Assembly (NCBI GenBank): GCA_023248415.1
Contig: JAHFEP010000068.1
Span: forward strand, 1-13,846
Origin: Nitrospirota bacterium
GTDB lineage: Bacteria > Nitrospirota > CAKKRA01 > 9FT-COMBO-42-15
DNA: 13,846 bases
Direction of reading: 5' to 3'
Shown: positions 5,113-11,780 of the stretch, one piece after another
Layout of the letters: each line of letters opens with the position of its first letter
How positions within the stretch are numbered: the first letter of the stretch is position 1
Translations under genes and position numbers: made by a program
The notes under the pieces: generated by a model
Database searches by the model: none
What the model saw: only the letters and a program-made list of their open reading frames with translations
Told to the model about the DNA's origin: nothing

Positions 5113-5808
5113 TTAAACCACTTTGCCAATTTTACATACCTGAAGGCAAAGTCCGCAACTGTGTTTTCTTCCAATCACTGGAATATAATCCAATCGTTTT
5201 TCATTGCACACATAAGCATCAAACAGTTTTTCTCTTTCTATTTCACGCTCCCAATTAACATTATGTATTGCTCCATAGGGACAGGCTTCTATGCAAAGAG
5301 CGCATTCTCCGCACTTGTCTTTAACAATCGGCTCTGCTGTTGAGAATGGCGCCTTAGTAAGCGCTGTTCCCAATTTGATTCTTGGCCCATATTCAGGGGT
5401 AACCAATAAAGCACACTTGCCAATCCATCCCAAACCAGCGCAAGTTGCTGCTGTCTTATGTGGAAAAGTCTGTAATTCTCGGAGCTGTTGATTGTCCTTT
5501 ATCAAAATATTAATGGGTACAGTCTCATATTGATAGCCCCATTTTGATAATAGATTTTCAATAATGCTTATCAATTGCTTTATAGGGGTATTCAGTTCTA
5601 CAAGGTGATTATGAAAAGATTCTTCATCTAAGTGGAGGTTCTCAACTACTTTTTGGTCGTATTTTACTCCGAAAGAAATGGCTACTGGAAAGTTTTTCGC
5701 TATCTCAGATTTTACAGATGAAACATCTCCAAAACCCACTAAAGACGCTCCATTTTCCTTTAATGTTTTGATGAGAAACTTTTGTTGTTCACTTATATTC
5801 TCAGCCAT
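5113..5808 (-). CDS. QueG-like double [4Fe-4S] cluster protein (COG1600-type), short form
   Basis: The 231-residue protein has the epoxyqueuosine-reductase-like layout. An N-terminal domain includes 'ATCAGLGWIGKCALLVTPEYGPRIKLGTAL' (121-150), the equivalent of the QueG AGLGWIGKN region. Ferredoxin motifs follow: CGECALCIEACPYGA (Cys166, 169, 172, 176) and CGLCLQVC (Cys218, 221, 225), with Cys201 as a possible eighth ligand. It lacks the HEAT-repeat tail of true QueG, and Cys replaces usual residues on both sides of AGLGWIGK. It is therefore more likely an uncharacterised reductase relative than the tRNA queuosine enzyme. The ATG has a poor Shine-Dalgarno and follows a GNAT remnant that overlaps its first codons. 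It is the last gene of the leftward cluster. Confidence 0.75.
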   Translation of the reverse strand: MAENISEQQKFLIKTLKENGASLVGFGDVSSVKSEIAKNFPVAISFGVKYDQKVVENLHLDEESFHNHLVELNTPIKQLISIIENLLSKWGYQYETVPINILIKDNQQLRELQTFPHKTAATCAGLGWIGKCALLVTPEYGPRIKLGTALTKAPFSTAEPIVKDKCGECALCIEACPYGAIHNVNWEREIEREKLFDAYVCNEKRLDYIPVIGRKHSCGLCLQVCKIGKVV

Positions 5809-5930
5809 AATAATCTCTGATGTGTTGCTTTAAAATCAATATTCTCCCACCCAACAGCCTGACGCAGCCTCTGATATTCTTCAATTGCTGGAGAGCGATT
5901 AACAATCGTATATTTGTTCGTATAATTAAC
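5793..5930 (-). pseudogene. N-terminal remnant of a GNAT acetyltransferase
   Basis: Directly after the TAG of the next gene upstream, one frame encodes about 45 residues ending in TAA inside the QueG-like gene. It contains NRSPAIEEYQRLRQAVGW, the well-known opening of one GNAT group ('..NR.P..EEY..LR.AVGW'). There is no ATG, GTG or TTG at its beginning, and the acetyl-CoA-binding part is missing. It looks like the leftover of a deletion that joined a GNAT N-terminus to the QueG-like gene. Homology is judged by eye. Confidence 0.6.
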
Positions 5931-6371
5931 CTATCTTTCAGGTCTTGGTTTTAGTATGCTCATCCATTTATAGGCTTCTTGTAAAGGCTGAAAACCTAAT
6001 GGCTTATAAACATCATGGGCATCTTTAGTAATAAGCAGCCATTGATAAACATCCTTTAATTCAGGATGATTAAGAGCAAAACTTACCATTAGCCTGCCAA
6101 TTCTTTTTCTCCTGTGTTTTTCATGAACATAAACATCCAGCAGATAAGCAAATCTTGTTTTATCTGAAATAACCCTCAAATAACCAACAACATTATTATC
6201 TTTATCATATGTAGCAACTACCATAGCAGAATTATGTGCGCCCTTTTTAATCTCTTCCACACTAATATCCTTACTCCAATAGGCATCTTTCAACATATCT
6301 CTGACTTGTGTAAAATCTACTTTCTCTAAGGCATCAGACATATAATATTTTTCATTTATTTCTATTTCCAT
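5931..6371 (-). CDS. GNAT family N-acetyltransferase
   Basis: A 146-residue single-domain acetyltransferase. 'DMLKDAYWSKDISVEEIKKGAHNSAMVVATYD' (25-56) is the N-terminal half of a common GNAT group. The acetyl-CoA loop is HRRKRIGRLM (86-95), close to the R-x-x-G-x-G/A pattern, with Arg90 where many members have Gly. 'WLLITKDAHDVYKPLGFQPL' (111-130) is motif B with the Tyr-Gly-Phe-type end. The substrate is not predictable. AAGGAATT lies 6 bases before the ATG. It follows the cupin gene by 24 bases and is probably co-transcribed with it. Confidence 0.85.
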   Translation of the reverse strand: MEIEINEKYYMSDALEKVDFTQVRDMLKDAYWSKDISVEEIKKGAHNSAMVVATYDKDNNVVGYLRVISDKTRFAYLLDVYVHEKHRRKRIGRLMVSFALNHPELKDVYQWLLITKDAHDVYKPLGFQPLQEAYKWMSILKPRPER

Positions 6372-6395
6372 AACAATTCCTTATTGAAGTTGGGA

Positions 6396-6779
6396 CTACT
6401 TTTTCGTCTTTCTTCTTGCCCTTGTTCCACCAAATGCATGTATCGTTCTTGTCCCAGCAATAAATTTACCAGCATGTGGTATCCCTTTTGGGATATAATA
6501 TCCTTCACCAGATGTTACTGGTATTTTTTCTCCATTAATTATTAAAGTGTATTCTCCTTGAACAACAATCATGTATTCATCATAGTCATGCACATGCTCT
6601 TTGGAAAAACCATCTTCGCGACATGTCCAATAAGCCATTTGGCTTCCATCTACTCCATCGTAAACATAGCCTTCTACTCCTGGGCTTTGAGATGTTGAAT
6701 CTATAGCGTTTTTAGAATTTTTCTTGAATAAAGGGAAATCTTTCATGCTGTATCCCTTGTTATCTGGACTGTTCTGCAT
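6396..6779 (-). CDS. Small cupin-domain protein
   Basis: A 127-residue single cupin. Motif 1 is 'EHVHDYDEYMIVVQG' with His62, His64, Glu68 and Gly75; motif 2 is 'IPKGIPHAG' with His102. All four metal-binding residues are therefore present. The core sequence from 'VEGYVYDGVDGSQMAYWTC' to 'GTRTIHAFGGTRARR' matches a common stand-alone cupin group of unknown substrate. The chosen ATG (6779) is one base after the stop of the methyltransferase gene, with a weak GGGAAG before it. An ATG at 6746 (MKDFPLF) with AAGGGA upstream is also possible and matches how relatives usually begin. The in-frame TTG further upstream would overlap the neighbour and lacks a ribosome-binding site. Confidence 0.8.
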   Translation of the reverse strand: MQNSPDNKGYSMKDFPLFKKNSKNAIDSTSQSPGVEGYVYDGVDGSQMAYWTCREDGFSKEHVHDYDEYMIVVQGEYTLIINGEKIPVTSGEGYYIPKGIPHAGKFIAGTRTIHAFGGTRARRKTKK

Positions 6780-6780
6780 A

Positions 6781-7503
6781 TCATTTCTTCCCACCAAATA
6801 TTGTAAATATTCCATACTTGTAAAAGCAGTCAACTTCTTTGAAGCCGACCTCTTTTAATGCATTGATTTGATTATTTAGTGTATCAGGCTTATTTTCTTC
6901 CATATCCTTATATCTCTGGATTATATCGCTGGAGGGCTTTCCCTCTATACCAATGGATGCCTTCCTCTCATCCATCCATTCCTCCCATAATTTCATGTAC
7001 CATCGGTCAAGAGATTCTGTTGGTGGAAGAATGACATCGATATTCATAAAATATCCGCCTTCATAAAGGTTTGAATGAATTAATCTGAAAAACTCTCTTT
7101 TCTCATCCATATTTAAATGATGAATGGCAAGAGATGAAACGATAAAATCAGACTTCTGCTGAAGAATACCTTTTTCAAGAATCTCCTGAAAGCTCGCTTT
7201 AATATAATAAATATTTTGAAAACCTTTTAGCCGCTCCTTTGCCTTATTAAGCATATCTTCAGAGCCGTCAATCAGGGTTGCAAATATGGAATCATCTATT
7301 TCCAGAAGCCCATGAGTAACAATCCCATCTCCGCATCCAATGTCAACGATGTGGTTTTGTTCTCTTTTACCCAAAAAATGTCTGTAGAAAGATTTCAGAA
7401 TCTCAAGCAGTCTCCTCCGCTCAACAATATAAATATCTGCATTGTCCCTGTACTGCTGTGTAAAGTCAGTCTTTGCCCAATTAGATTTATTGAATTCTGT
7501 CAT
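6781..7503 (-). CDS. Class I SAM-dependent methyltransferase
   Basis: The 240-residue protein contains the Rossmann SAM motif I, HIVDIGCGDGIVTHGLLE (51-68). Asp79 follows in 'FATLIDGSEDMLNKAKERL' (motif II), then 'FIVSSLAIHHL' (motif IV) and 'LYEGGYFMNIDVILP' (motif V). The C-terminal part 'WYMKLWEEWMDERKASIG' is a substrate-specific cap typical of small-molecule methyltransferases. The ATG overlaps the GNAT stop by 4 bp, and the cupin follows at once, so three products are made from coupled genes. The substrate is unknown. Confidence 0.85.
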   Translation of the reverse strand: MTEFNKSNWAKTDFTQQYRDNADIYIVERRRLLEILKSFYRHFLGKREQNHIVDIGCGDGIVTHGLLEIDDSIFATLIDGSEDMLNKAKERLKGFQNIYYIKASFQEILEKGILQQKSDFIVSSLAIHHLNMDEKREFFRLIHSNLYEGGYFMNIDVILPPTESLDRWYMKLWEEWMDERKASIGIEGKPSSDIIQRYKDMEENKPDTLNNQINALKEVGFKEVDCFYKYGIFTIFGGKK

Positions 7504-7943
7504 AATTTATCCTCAGACTTCCTTGCTTTTCTATAAACCATCACCACTGCCCCTTCACGGCATTTTGATTTGCAGACCCTCTGGAGTTTTTCCACAAGCT
7601 CCTTTGGTCCATGCTCAATCCTTTTGAAACCGAGCCTTTTAAAATAATCTATCAGGTCAGTTGTAATATAGACAACGTTGGATGGAAAGATATTTATAAG
7701 ATGTTTAACAATCATCTTGCCGATGCCATGATTCCTTTTATGCTCAACAACACCAACACAGCCAAGCTCATAGACCTCTTTGTGCGGCCTGATTCGTCCA
7801 AAACCAACAATCTCATTTTTCTCAACAGCCACAACAAACTGACGATAGTCCATGTCTTCATCGTCAAGACGAAATCTTTCAATACATTCTTTAATAAAAG
7901 GCATGTTCTGTGGTTCTGCATATTGCAATTTAATATTGCTCAT
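7500..7943 (-). CDS. GNAT family N-acetyltransferase with C-terminal CxxxC
   Basis: A 147-residue acetyltransferase. 'FVVAVEKNEIVGFGRIRPHKEVYELGCVGV' forms the central strands, and HKRNHGIGKMIVKHLI (68-83) carries the acetyl-CoA loop with Arg70, Gly73 and Gly75. 'YFKRLGFKRIE' (100-110) is the C-terminal motif. Cys124-KSK-Cys128 before 'REGAVVMVYRK' recurs in this GNAT branch and may bind metal or form a disulfide. The start is the ATG at 7943, which overlaps the stop of the PNPOx-like gene as ATGA and has GGAAGGA upstream; the in-frame TTG at 7955 is less likely. The substrate is not known. Confidence 0.85.
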   Translation of the reverse strand: MSNIKLQYAEPQNMPFIKECIERFRLDDEDMDYRQFVVAVEKNEIVGFGRIRPHKEVYELGCVGVVEHKRNHGIGKMIVKHLINIFPSNVVYITTDLIDYFKRLGFKRIEHGPKELVEKLQRVCKSKCREGAVVMVYRKARKSEDKL

Positions 7944-8470
7944 GCTTCCTTCCAAAGAAACCCCATATACTTTTTAATCTTTCCTGTAATGCTCGCCCTG
8001 TTACTCCATTCAATCAGGTCTTTCCTGTCGCCGAGATATTGATAGCAAGGCACGCCATAGCCGCAGCTCGTCTTTACCTTTTCTATGCGGAGGAGTATCA
8101 AATGACGAACATATTGAGAAACCTTTCCACCCATTTTTTCCTTCAGTTCTCTGCCCAATGAACTGTCTAAGGCAACGGCCTCTCCCCTGCCATAAAGACG
8201 AAGAATCATCGGGTTTTTGTCAAAGCTTGCGAACATCATGGTCAGCTTCCCATTTTGCTGAAGATGGGTGGCAGTCTCATTGCCGCTTCCGGGATAATCA
8301 GCATAGACAACGGTTTTATTATCCAGTATCTCTAATACATCATACCCCTTGGGCGATAGATTTATATGCTCATCTTTCAGATTATCGGGTGCAGTGGCTA
8401 CAAAGAAGATTTTCTGTGCTTTAATGAAGTTTACGAGTCTCTCATTCAGTTCTGGAAATATTTCAGCCAT
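7940..8470 (-). CDS. Pyridoxamine 5'-phosphate oxidase-like FMN-binding protein
   Basis: The 176-residue split-barrel flavoprotein has 'FIKAQKIFFVATAPDNLKDEHINLSPKG' (14-41) and 'KTVVYADYPGSGNETATHLQQNGKLTMMFASFDKNP' (52-87), both standard for the PNPOx-like family. Near the end, 'TSCGYGVPCYQYLGDR' is the signature of one widespread branch. That branch is not the true PdxH enzyme, and its substrates are mostly unknown. It belongs to a different branch from the one at 140-613. GGGAGA lies 4 bases before the ATG. It opens the leftward cluster and overlaps the next gene by 4 bp. A TATTAT (8499-8494) upstream could be a -10 box, but no good -35 is visible; read-through from mazF is possible. Confidence 0.87.
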   Translation of the reverse strand: MAEIFPELNERLVNFIKAQKIFFVATAPDNLKDEHINLSPKGYDVLEILDNKTVVYADYPGSGNETATHLQQNGKLTMMFASFDKNPMILRLYGRGEAVALDSSLGRELKEKMGGKVSQYVRHLILLRIEKVKTSCGYGVPCYQYLGDRKDLIEWSNRASITGKIKKYMGFLWKEA

Positions 8471-8529
8471 GTATCTCCCTGTTTGGTGAATTTATAATAG
8501 AGACAGCGAGTGTATTTTCTGGGCAATTC

Positions 8530-8880
8530 TCAAACCTTGATTAATCCAAGGCTAATCTCAATTGCCTTGTCCACCTTTTTCATGCCTTCAGAAGAAATTG
8601 TTCCAAGCTTTTTACTTAATCTTTTCTTATCTATCGTTCTAATCTGGTTTAAAAGAACAATGGAGTCTTTTTGTAAGCCTCCTTCACCAGATTTTAAGAA
8701 AACCTCGTAAGGGAAAGTCTCTCTATTTGCTGAAGTGATAGCTGCGACAATAGTTGCCTGAGAGTGCATATTGCCAACATCATTCTGAATAATAAGGGCT
8801 GGACGGGTCTTTTTAATCTCTACACCAATAGTAGGATCAAAATTTACATAATAAATCTCACCTCTTTTTGGGAAGGCCAC
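8530..8880 (-). CDS. mazF: MazF/PemK-type endoribonuclease toxin
   Basis: A 116-residue toxin of the MazF/PemK fold. 'KRGEIYYVNFDPTIGVEIKKTRPALIIQND' (5-34) is the signature region. Arg26 and Thr49 (in 'AAITSANR') match the catalytic Arg/Thr pair of B. subtilis-type MazF, so it should be an active single-strand mRNA endonuclease. 'LNQIRTIDKKRL' is the conserved late motif. Translation begins at a GTG with AGGAGG upstream, placed inside the end of the antitoxin gene; the 23-bp overlap couples the two. Cleavage specificity cannot be read from sequence. Confidence 0.92.
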   Translation of the reverse strand: MAFPKRGEIYYVNFDPTIGVEIKKTRPALIIQNDVGNMHSQATIVAAITSANRETFPYEVFLKSGEGGLQKDSIVLLNQIRTIDKKRLSKKLGTISSEGMKKVDKAIEISLGLIKV

Positions 8881-9172
8881 CTGATCTCCTCCTGTAGTGT
8901 TTAATTTTTGGTTCTTTAATTCCTATAAACTTTTCAGTCTCTTCCTCCAATGGGTGCCACTCCTCCGCAATTGCAGCATCTATACCTGCATTTGTTTTGT
9001 AACCCTTAACCATTTCCTCACGCAATTTCATCTTCTTTTCTTCTTCAAGTTTTTCTTCTAATGCCCTGACAATATATTCACTTCGCTTGCGTTCAGGCAC
9101 TAATTGTTGCAGTTCCTTAAGTATAGAGTCGGGGATTGAAATGCCAATCCTTTTGACTGCAGTAAAAGACAT
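8858..9172 (-). CDS. Ribbon-helix-helix antitoxin of the MazF-type toxin
   Basis: The 104-residue antitoxin has an N-terminal RHH DNA-binding domain: 'KRIGISIPDSILKELQQLVPERKRSEYIVRALEEKLEEE'. A long acidic/helical arm follows to neutralise the toxin, and then an unusual basic tail, 'HYRRRSGGLPKKR'. The ATG (9172) has GGAGG 7 bases upstream; an in-frame TTG at 9202 lacks one. It lies immediately upstream of the toxin gene, the usual order, and shares 23 bp with it, so the basic tail is written in the overlap and the toxin's ribosome-binding site. It should repress its own promoter. Confidence 0.87.
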   Translation of the reverse strand: MSFTAVKRIGISIPDSILKELQQLVPERKRSEYIVRALEEKLEEEKKMKLREEMVKGYKTNAGIDAAIAEEWHPLEEETEKFIGIKEPKIKHYRRRSGGLPKKR

Positions 9173-9204
9173 AATTGAACCTCCGCTGATGTTATTATTC
9201 AATT

Positions 9205-9250
9205 TTATGCATAATTATAGCACATATCAATAGTATGTCAAACAGTATGC
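9205..9250 (-). promoter_or_regulatory. Promoter and candidate operators of the toxin-antitoxin pair
   Basis: TTGACA (9241-9236), a 16-base spacer and TATAAT (9219-9214) read leftwards. The palindrome TTATGCATAA (9205-9214) touches the -10 box. Two copies of AGTATG (plus-strand reading, 9233-9238 and 9245-9250) are spaced 12 bases apart over the -35 region, a spacing that suits RHH dimers. No other feature is seen between 9251 and the YciI-like stop at 9283. Confidence 0.7.
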
Positions 9251-9282
9251 GTATAATAAAAATATCTCTATACTATACTATC

Positions 9283-9543
9283 CTACTCAACAACCCACTC
9301 TTTTATCCATTTATTTTCAAGCAGGTTCTGCAAAACAAAGGGATCGTTCATAATAATACTTGTTGCCTTATCTATATCCTCTGCCTCAAAGGCAATTAAT
9401 CCGCCTGCCCTGTCAGCAAACGGACCGCCGAGATAATTGTTCAATCTGAGTTTGCGCCAATACTCAATGTGCAAAGGAACAACAGCCTTTATTTTCTCAG
9501 GCTCCTTTTTCATAAAATAAAAAAAGGCAAAGTGTTTCACCAT
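9283..9543 (-). CDS. YciI-like protein
   Basis: An 86-residue ferredoxin-like alpha/beta protein. 'HFAFFYFMKKEPEKIKAVVPLHIEYWRKL' contains His25, and 'LGGPFADRAGGLIAFEAEDIDKATSIIMNDPF' holds Asp44 and the family GPF-D-GG pattern. His and Asp are the putative catalytic dyad of the YciI group. YciI domains occur in chlorinated-aromatic dehydrochlorination and as accessory domains, but most have no known reaction. CAGGAGGG is 5 bases before the ATG. It is 36 bases downstream of the tautomerase gene and probably shares its transcript. Confidence 0.85.
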   Translation of the reverse strand: MVKHFAFFYFMKKEPEKIKAVVPLHIEYWRKLRLNNYLGGPFADRAGGLIAFEAEDIDKATSIIMNDPFVLQNLLENKWIKEWVVE

Positions 9544-9579
9544 GTTTCCCTCCTGTTGGTTTATTTTAGCAAGTTACTA

Positions 9580-9972
9580 TCACACATCTATCTTAAATCC
9601 AAGCTCTGCTTCGCTCGCTGGCTTGCCGCCTCTGATTCCCCAGTTCTCCAAAGAAGGTTCATGCAAAACAATTGTTATGTCATCGCCTTTTATTCCGGGA
9701 TTATCTGCAAGGTTATCTACGATAGCCTTATAAAGCTGCTTTTTGGCCTCATTTGAGCGGCCTTTAAAGGCTTCCACCTCAATTACTGTAACATTATCAG
9801 TCTTGCTTAACGGCGCTTCAAAACAATCATTTTCTAATTCATAAAGCATCTGAAATCTGTCATGTTCTGGTAGCTTAAAGGACTGCACTAATGCCTTATG
9901 AACGCCGCCTAACAACGCTTTTTTATATTCAGTGGATTTACCTTTTCTAATTGTTATCTTTACAAGCGGCAT
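9580..9972 (-). CDS. Tautomerase superfamily protein (130-residue form)
   Basis: The 130-residue protein begins MPLVKITIRKGKS. Removal of Met exposes the Pro that is the catalytic base in 4-oxalocrotonate tautomerase relatives. It contains two beta-alpha-beta units: residues 1-65, with 'GVHKALVQSFKLPEHDRFQML', and residues 68-130, with 'VTVIEVEAFKGRSNEAKKQLYKAIVDNLADNPGIKGDDITIVL' and 'PSLENWG'. This length and pattern match the two-domain group related to cis-CaaD and malonate semialdehyde decarboxylase. The start is fixed by Met-Pro and by GGAG 5 bases before the ATG; an in-frame TTG at 10011 would bury the catalytic Pro. The substrate is unknown. The gene precedes the YciI-like gene. Confidence 0.85.
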   Translation of the reverse strand: MPLVKITIRKGKSTEYKKALLGGVHKALVQSFKLPEHDRFQMLYELENDCFEAPLSKTDNVTVIEVEAFKGRSNEAKKQLYKAIVDNLADNPGIKGDDITIVLHEPSLENWGIRGGKPASEAELGFKIDV

Positions 9973-10010
9973 AAATACTCCACAAAAATTAATCGGCAGG
10001 TGCTCTCTCA

Positions 10011-10038
10011 ATTATACTCATTGCAGAGTTCGTATTAA
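10011..10038 (-). promoter_or_regulatory. Candidate promoter of the tautomerase/YciI unit
   Basis: A perfect TATAAT (10016-10011) with a partial -35, TTAATA (10038-10033), 16 bases upstream reads toward the tautomerase gene, giving a leader of about 30 bases. No operator-like palindrome is evident. Confidence 0.5.
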
Positions 10039-10082
10039 TAATATGGAGTATATTACTTTTTAGAGTGGTTGTCATCTAATTT

Positions 10083-10877
10083 TCAATTGGTTTGCCTTTG
10101 CATTATGTAGTTTCCTATTTTGGTGACTAATCCTCTCGGAGAAAATCTTATCGAAGATGTCATTATCTTATTTAACATTCCAGCAACAACAACGGGTTTC
10201 CCCTTCATTAACGCTTTATATCCGATTTCTGCAACCTTTTCTGCATCCATAATATATCCCTTAAATAATCTTATATCTTCAATTTTAGCCCTTTTTGCAA
10301 AGTTGGTTCTCGTAGCGCCCGGGCAGAGTGTTGTGACCGTCACTCCCATACCTTTAAGTTCTTCAGCGATTCCTTCTGAAAAGTGTAAAACATACGCTTT
10401 CCCGGCACAGTATATGGCGTTTAAGGGGCACGGCTGGAATGAGCCCGTGGAGCCCAGATTAAGTATTTTCCCATAGCCTCTTTCAACCATACCCTTCAAA
10501 AAGAGTTTTGTCAGCGTTGTTAATGCAAGCATATTGACAGAAATCAAACGGAGGTCGTCTTCCAGATTTGTTTCATTAAAGGGCCCGTAAACCTGAATCC
10601 CTGCGCTATTGATTAAAATGTCTACCTGTATGGATTTGTGTGTGAGATACTCAAATATTTCTTCCGGACTTGAAGGCAGCGACAAATCTTTTGGGATAAT
10701 TGTAATTTGTGCATCGCTGTATTGTTTGCGAATGTCCGAAGCAGCTCTTTTAAGATTATCTTCATTTTGAGAGACTAAAACCAGATGGTATCCGTTTTTC
10801 GCAAATATTTTTGATAACTCAAAACCTATACCGCTTGAAGCCCCGGTAATTAAAACTGTCTTTCCCCCTTTAATCAT
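10083..10877 (-). CDS. Short-chain dehydrogenase/reductase (DltE/YqjQ-like), partner of TetR
   Basis: A 264-residue classical SDR. The nucleotide loop is TGASSGIG (11-18), followed by NSAG (90-93), Asn115, Ser143 and Tyr156-CAG-Lys160, so the catalytic tetrad is complete. 'CPGATRTNFAKRA' is the standard post-catalytic segment. The C-terminal 'PVVVAGMLNKIMTSSIRFSPRGLVTKIGNYIM' is typical of the DltE/YqjQ-like branch and probably lies at the membrane face. It should reduce or oxidise a carbonyl/alcohol with NAD(P)H; the substrate is unknown. The ATG at 10877 has AGGAGG 8 bases upstream; an in-frame TTG at 10910 does not. It lies 33 bases after the TetR stop and is probably expressed with it. 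The 70 bases downstream hold no gene. Confidence 0.9.
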   Translation of the reverse strand: MIKGGKTVLITGASSGIGFELSKIFAKNGYHLVLVSQNEDNLKRAASDIRKQYSDAQITIIPKDLSLPSSPEEIFEYLTHKSIQVDILINSAGIQVYGPFNETNLEDDLRLISVNMLALTTLTKLFLKGMVERGYGKILNLGSTGSFQPCPLNAIYCAGKAYVLHFSEGIAEELKGMGVTVTTLCPGATRTNFAKRAKIEDIRLFKGYIMDAEKVAEIGYKALMKGKPVVVAGMLNKIMTSSIRFSPRGLVTKIGNYIMQRQTN

Positions 10878-10910
10878 TATATGGACCTCCTTTTCAAGGT
10901 AAATTATCAA

Positions 10911-11585
10911 CTACATAGTTCTGCCCCGCTCCATACCATCTAAAAGGTATTTGAGCATTTCCAAAAAGTATGATCTGAAATTGATGTTGAAGACATGAAA
11001 ATCAGGATGCTGCAATACCCGCTTTATGATCGGGGCCGGACTTGATGCCTGATGCAATCCGATAATGAGGATGTACAAGTACAGGTAAAATCTGACTCCG
11101 TCTCCAGTGCGAAAAAAACTTACTCTTTTGTCCAAGAGGTGGCCTGTGTGCCGAGCACGTTCAAGCAGGGCTCTTTTGAACTGATTCGCCTGCTTGTAGC
11201 CGATATTCTGTTCAAGAATAACATTGACCATTGCCAACAGTCTTATGAGAACGGAATTATTCATCAAGGTGGAGTCTATAATATCCAATAAATCACTACT
11301 TCCGGCGGTTTTCCCGTGGACAATTTCTTCCAGCCGTCTGTCAAACTCATCATTCCATTTTTCCAGCTCCTCAAGTGTCAGATAGAGAAACAACTCTTCC
11401 TTGGTTTTAAAGTATAAAAATACTGACCCTTTGGCGATGCCAGACTTCCTGGCAATCTGCGCTATAGTGATGGATTGAAAATCCTCCAGTTTAAATAATT
11501 TACGCGCGGAAGCCAAGATATTCTGCCGACGCTCGTTTTTCTGTTGTTCTGTAATTGCCCTCTTAAAGTTAGATGTAATTTTCAT
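10911..11585 (-). CDS. TetR family transcriptional regulator
   Basis: The 224-residue protein has an N-terminal TetR HTH: 'RRQNILASARKLFKLEDFQSITIAQIARKSGIAKGSVFLYFKTKEELFLYL' (19-70). A larger all-helical ligand domain follows, with no sequence clue to the ligand. The ATG lies directly after an operator copy whose GAGGT part also serves as ribosome-binding site. The promoter contains a second operator copy, so autorepression is very likely, together with control of the downstream dehydrogenase gene. Confidence 0.92.
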   Translation of the reverse strand: MKITSNFKRAITEQQKNERRQNILASARKLFKLEDFQSITIAQIARKSGIAKGSVFLYFKTKEELFLYLTLEELEKWNDEFDRRLEEIVHGKTAGSSDLLDIIDSTLMNNSVLIRLLAMVNVILEQNIGYKQANQFKRALLERARHTGHLLDKRVSFFRTGDGVRFYLYLYILIIGLHQASSPAPIIKRVLQHPDFHVFNINFRSYFLEMLKYLLDGMERGRTM

Positions 11586-11587
11586 GT

Positions 11588-11641
11588 AAATGACCTCTGG
11601 TCAGCTATTGATAGCATAAATGACCTGTGGTCATTTGTCAA
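11588..11641 (-). promoter_or_regulatory. TetR/SDR promoter with two TGACC-N3-GGTCA operators
   Basis: TTGACA (11641-11636), 17 bases and TATGCT (11618-11613) form the promoter. Operator 1, AAATGACCTGTGGTCATTT (11618-11636), is a perfect palindrome apart from its 3-base centre and fills the spacer. Operator 2, AAATGACCTCTGGTCA (11588-11603), lies between the start of transcription and the ATG and overlaps the ribosome-binding site. Their centres are 30 or so bases apart, about three helical turns. From 11642 to the next gene end at 11781 I see only AT-rich DNA and a small palindrome, GCCAATATTGGC (11739-11750). Confidence 0.85.
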
Positions 11642-11780
11642 GTAAAAAAAAATTTAATAATAACCTTTAATAGTATTTTAAATATCGTTTATCCACTCAA
11701 AAGCTTTCAATACCTTACTGAACCGTATTGCCTGAGTTGCCAATATTGGCCTGTGAGGCTTTTCATCAGATAGATCATTC

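Noticed and set aside
8269..8283. Sigma-54-like promoter TGGCAG-N5-TTGC on the plus strand
   Set aside because: It lies inside the PNPOx-like coding region, faces no plus-strand gene, and no sigma-54 activator is present. Chance match.
9469..9756. Plus-strand frame antisense to the YciI-like and tautomerase genes
   Set aside because: It covers two well-supported genes on the other strand, has no ribosome-binding site and shows no known domain.
5113..10038. Integron-like gene cassette array
   Set aside because: Small GNAT, PNPOx-like, cupin, YciI and toxin-antitoxin genes in one direction recall integron cassettes. However, several genes overlap by 4 bp, no attC-like imperfect repeats with GTTRRRY/RYYYAAC ends separate them, and there is no integrase.
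11700..11765. Short frame and palindrome GCCAATATTGGC downstream of the second SDR gene
   Set aside because: The 19-codon frame has a poorly placed ribosome-binding site, and the palindrome lacks a following T run, so it is not a convincing terminator or gene.
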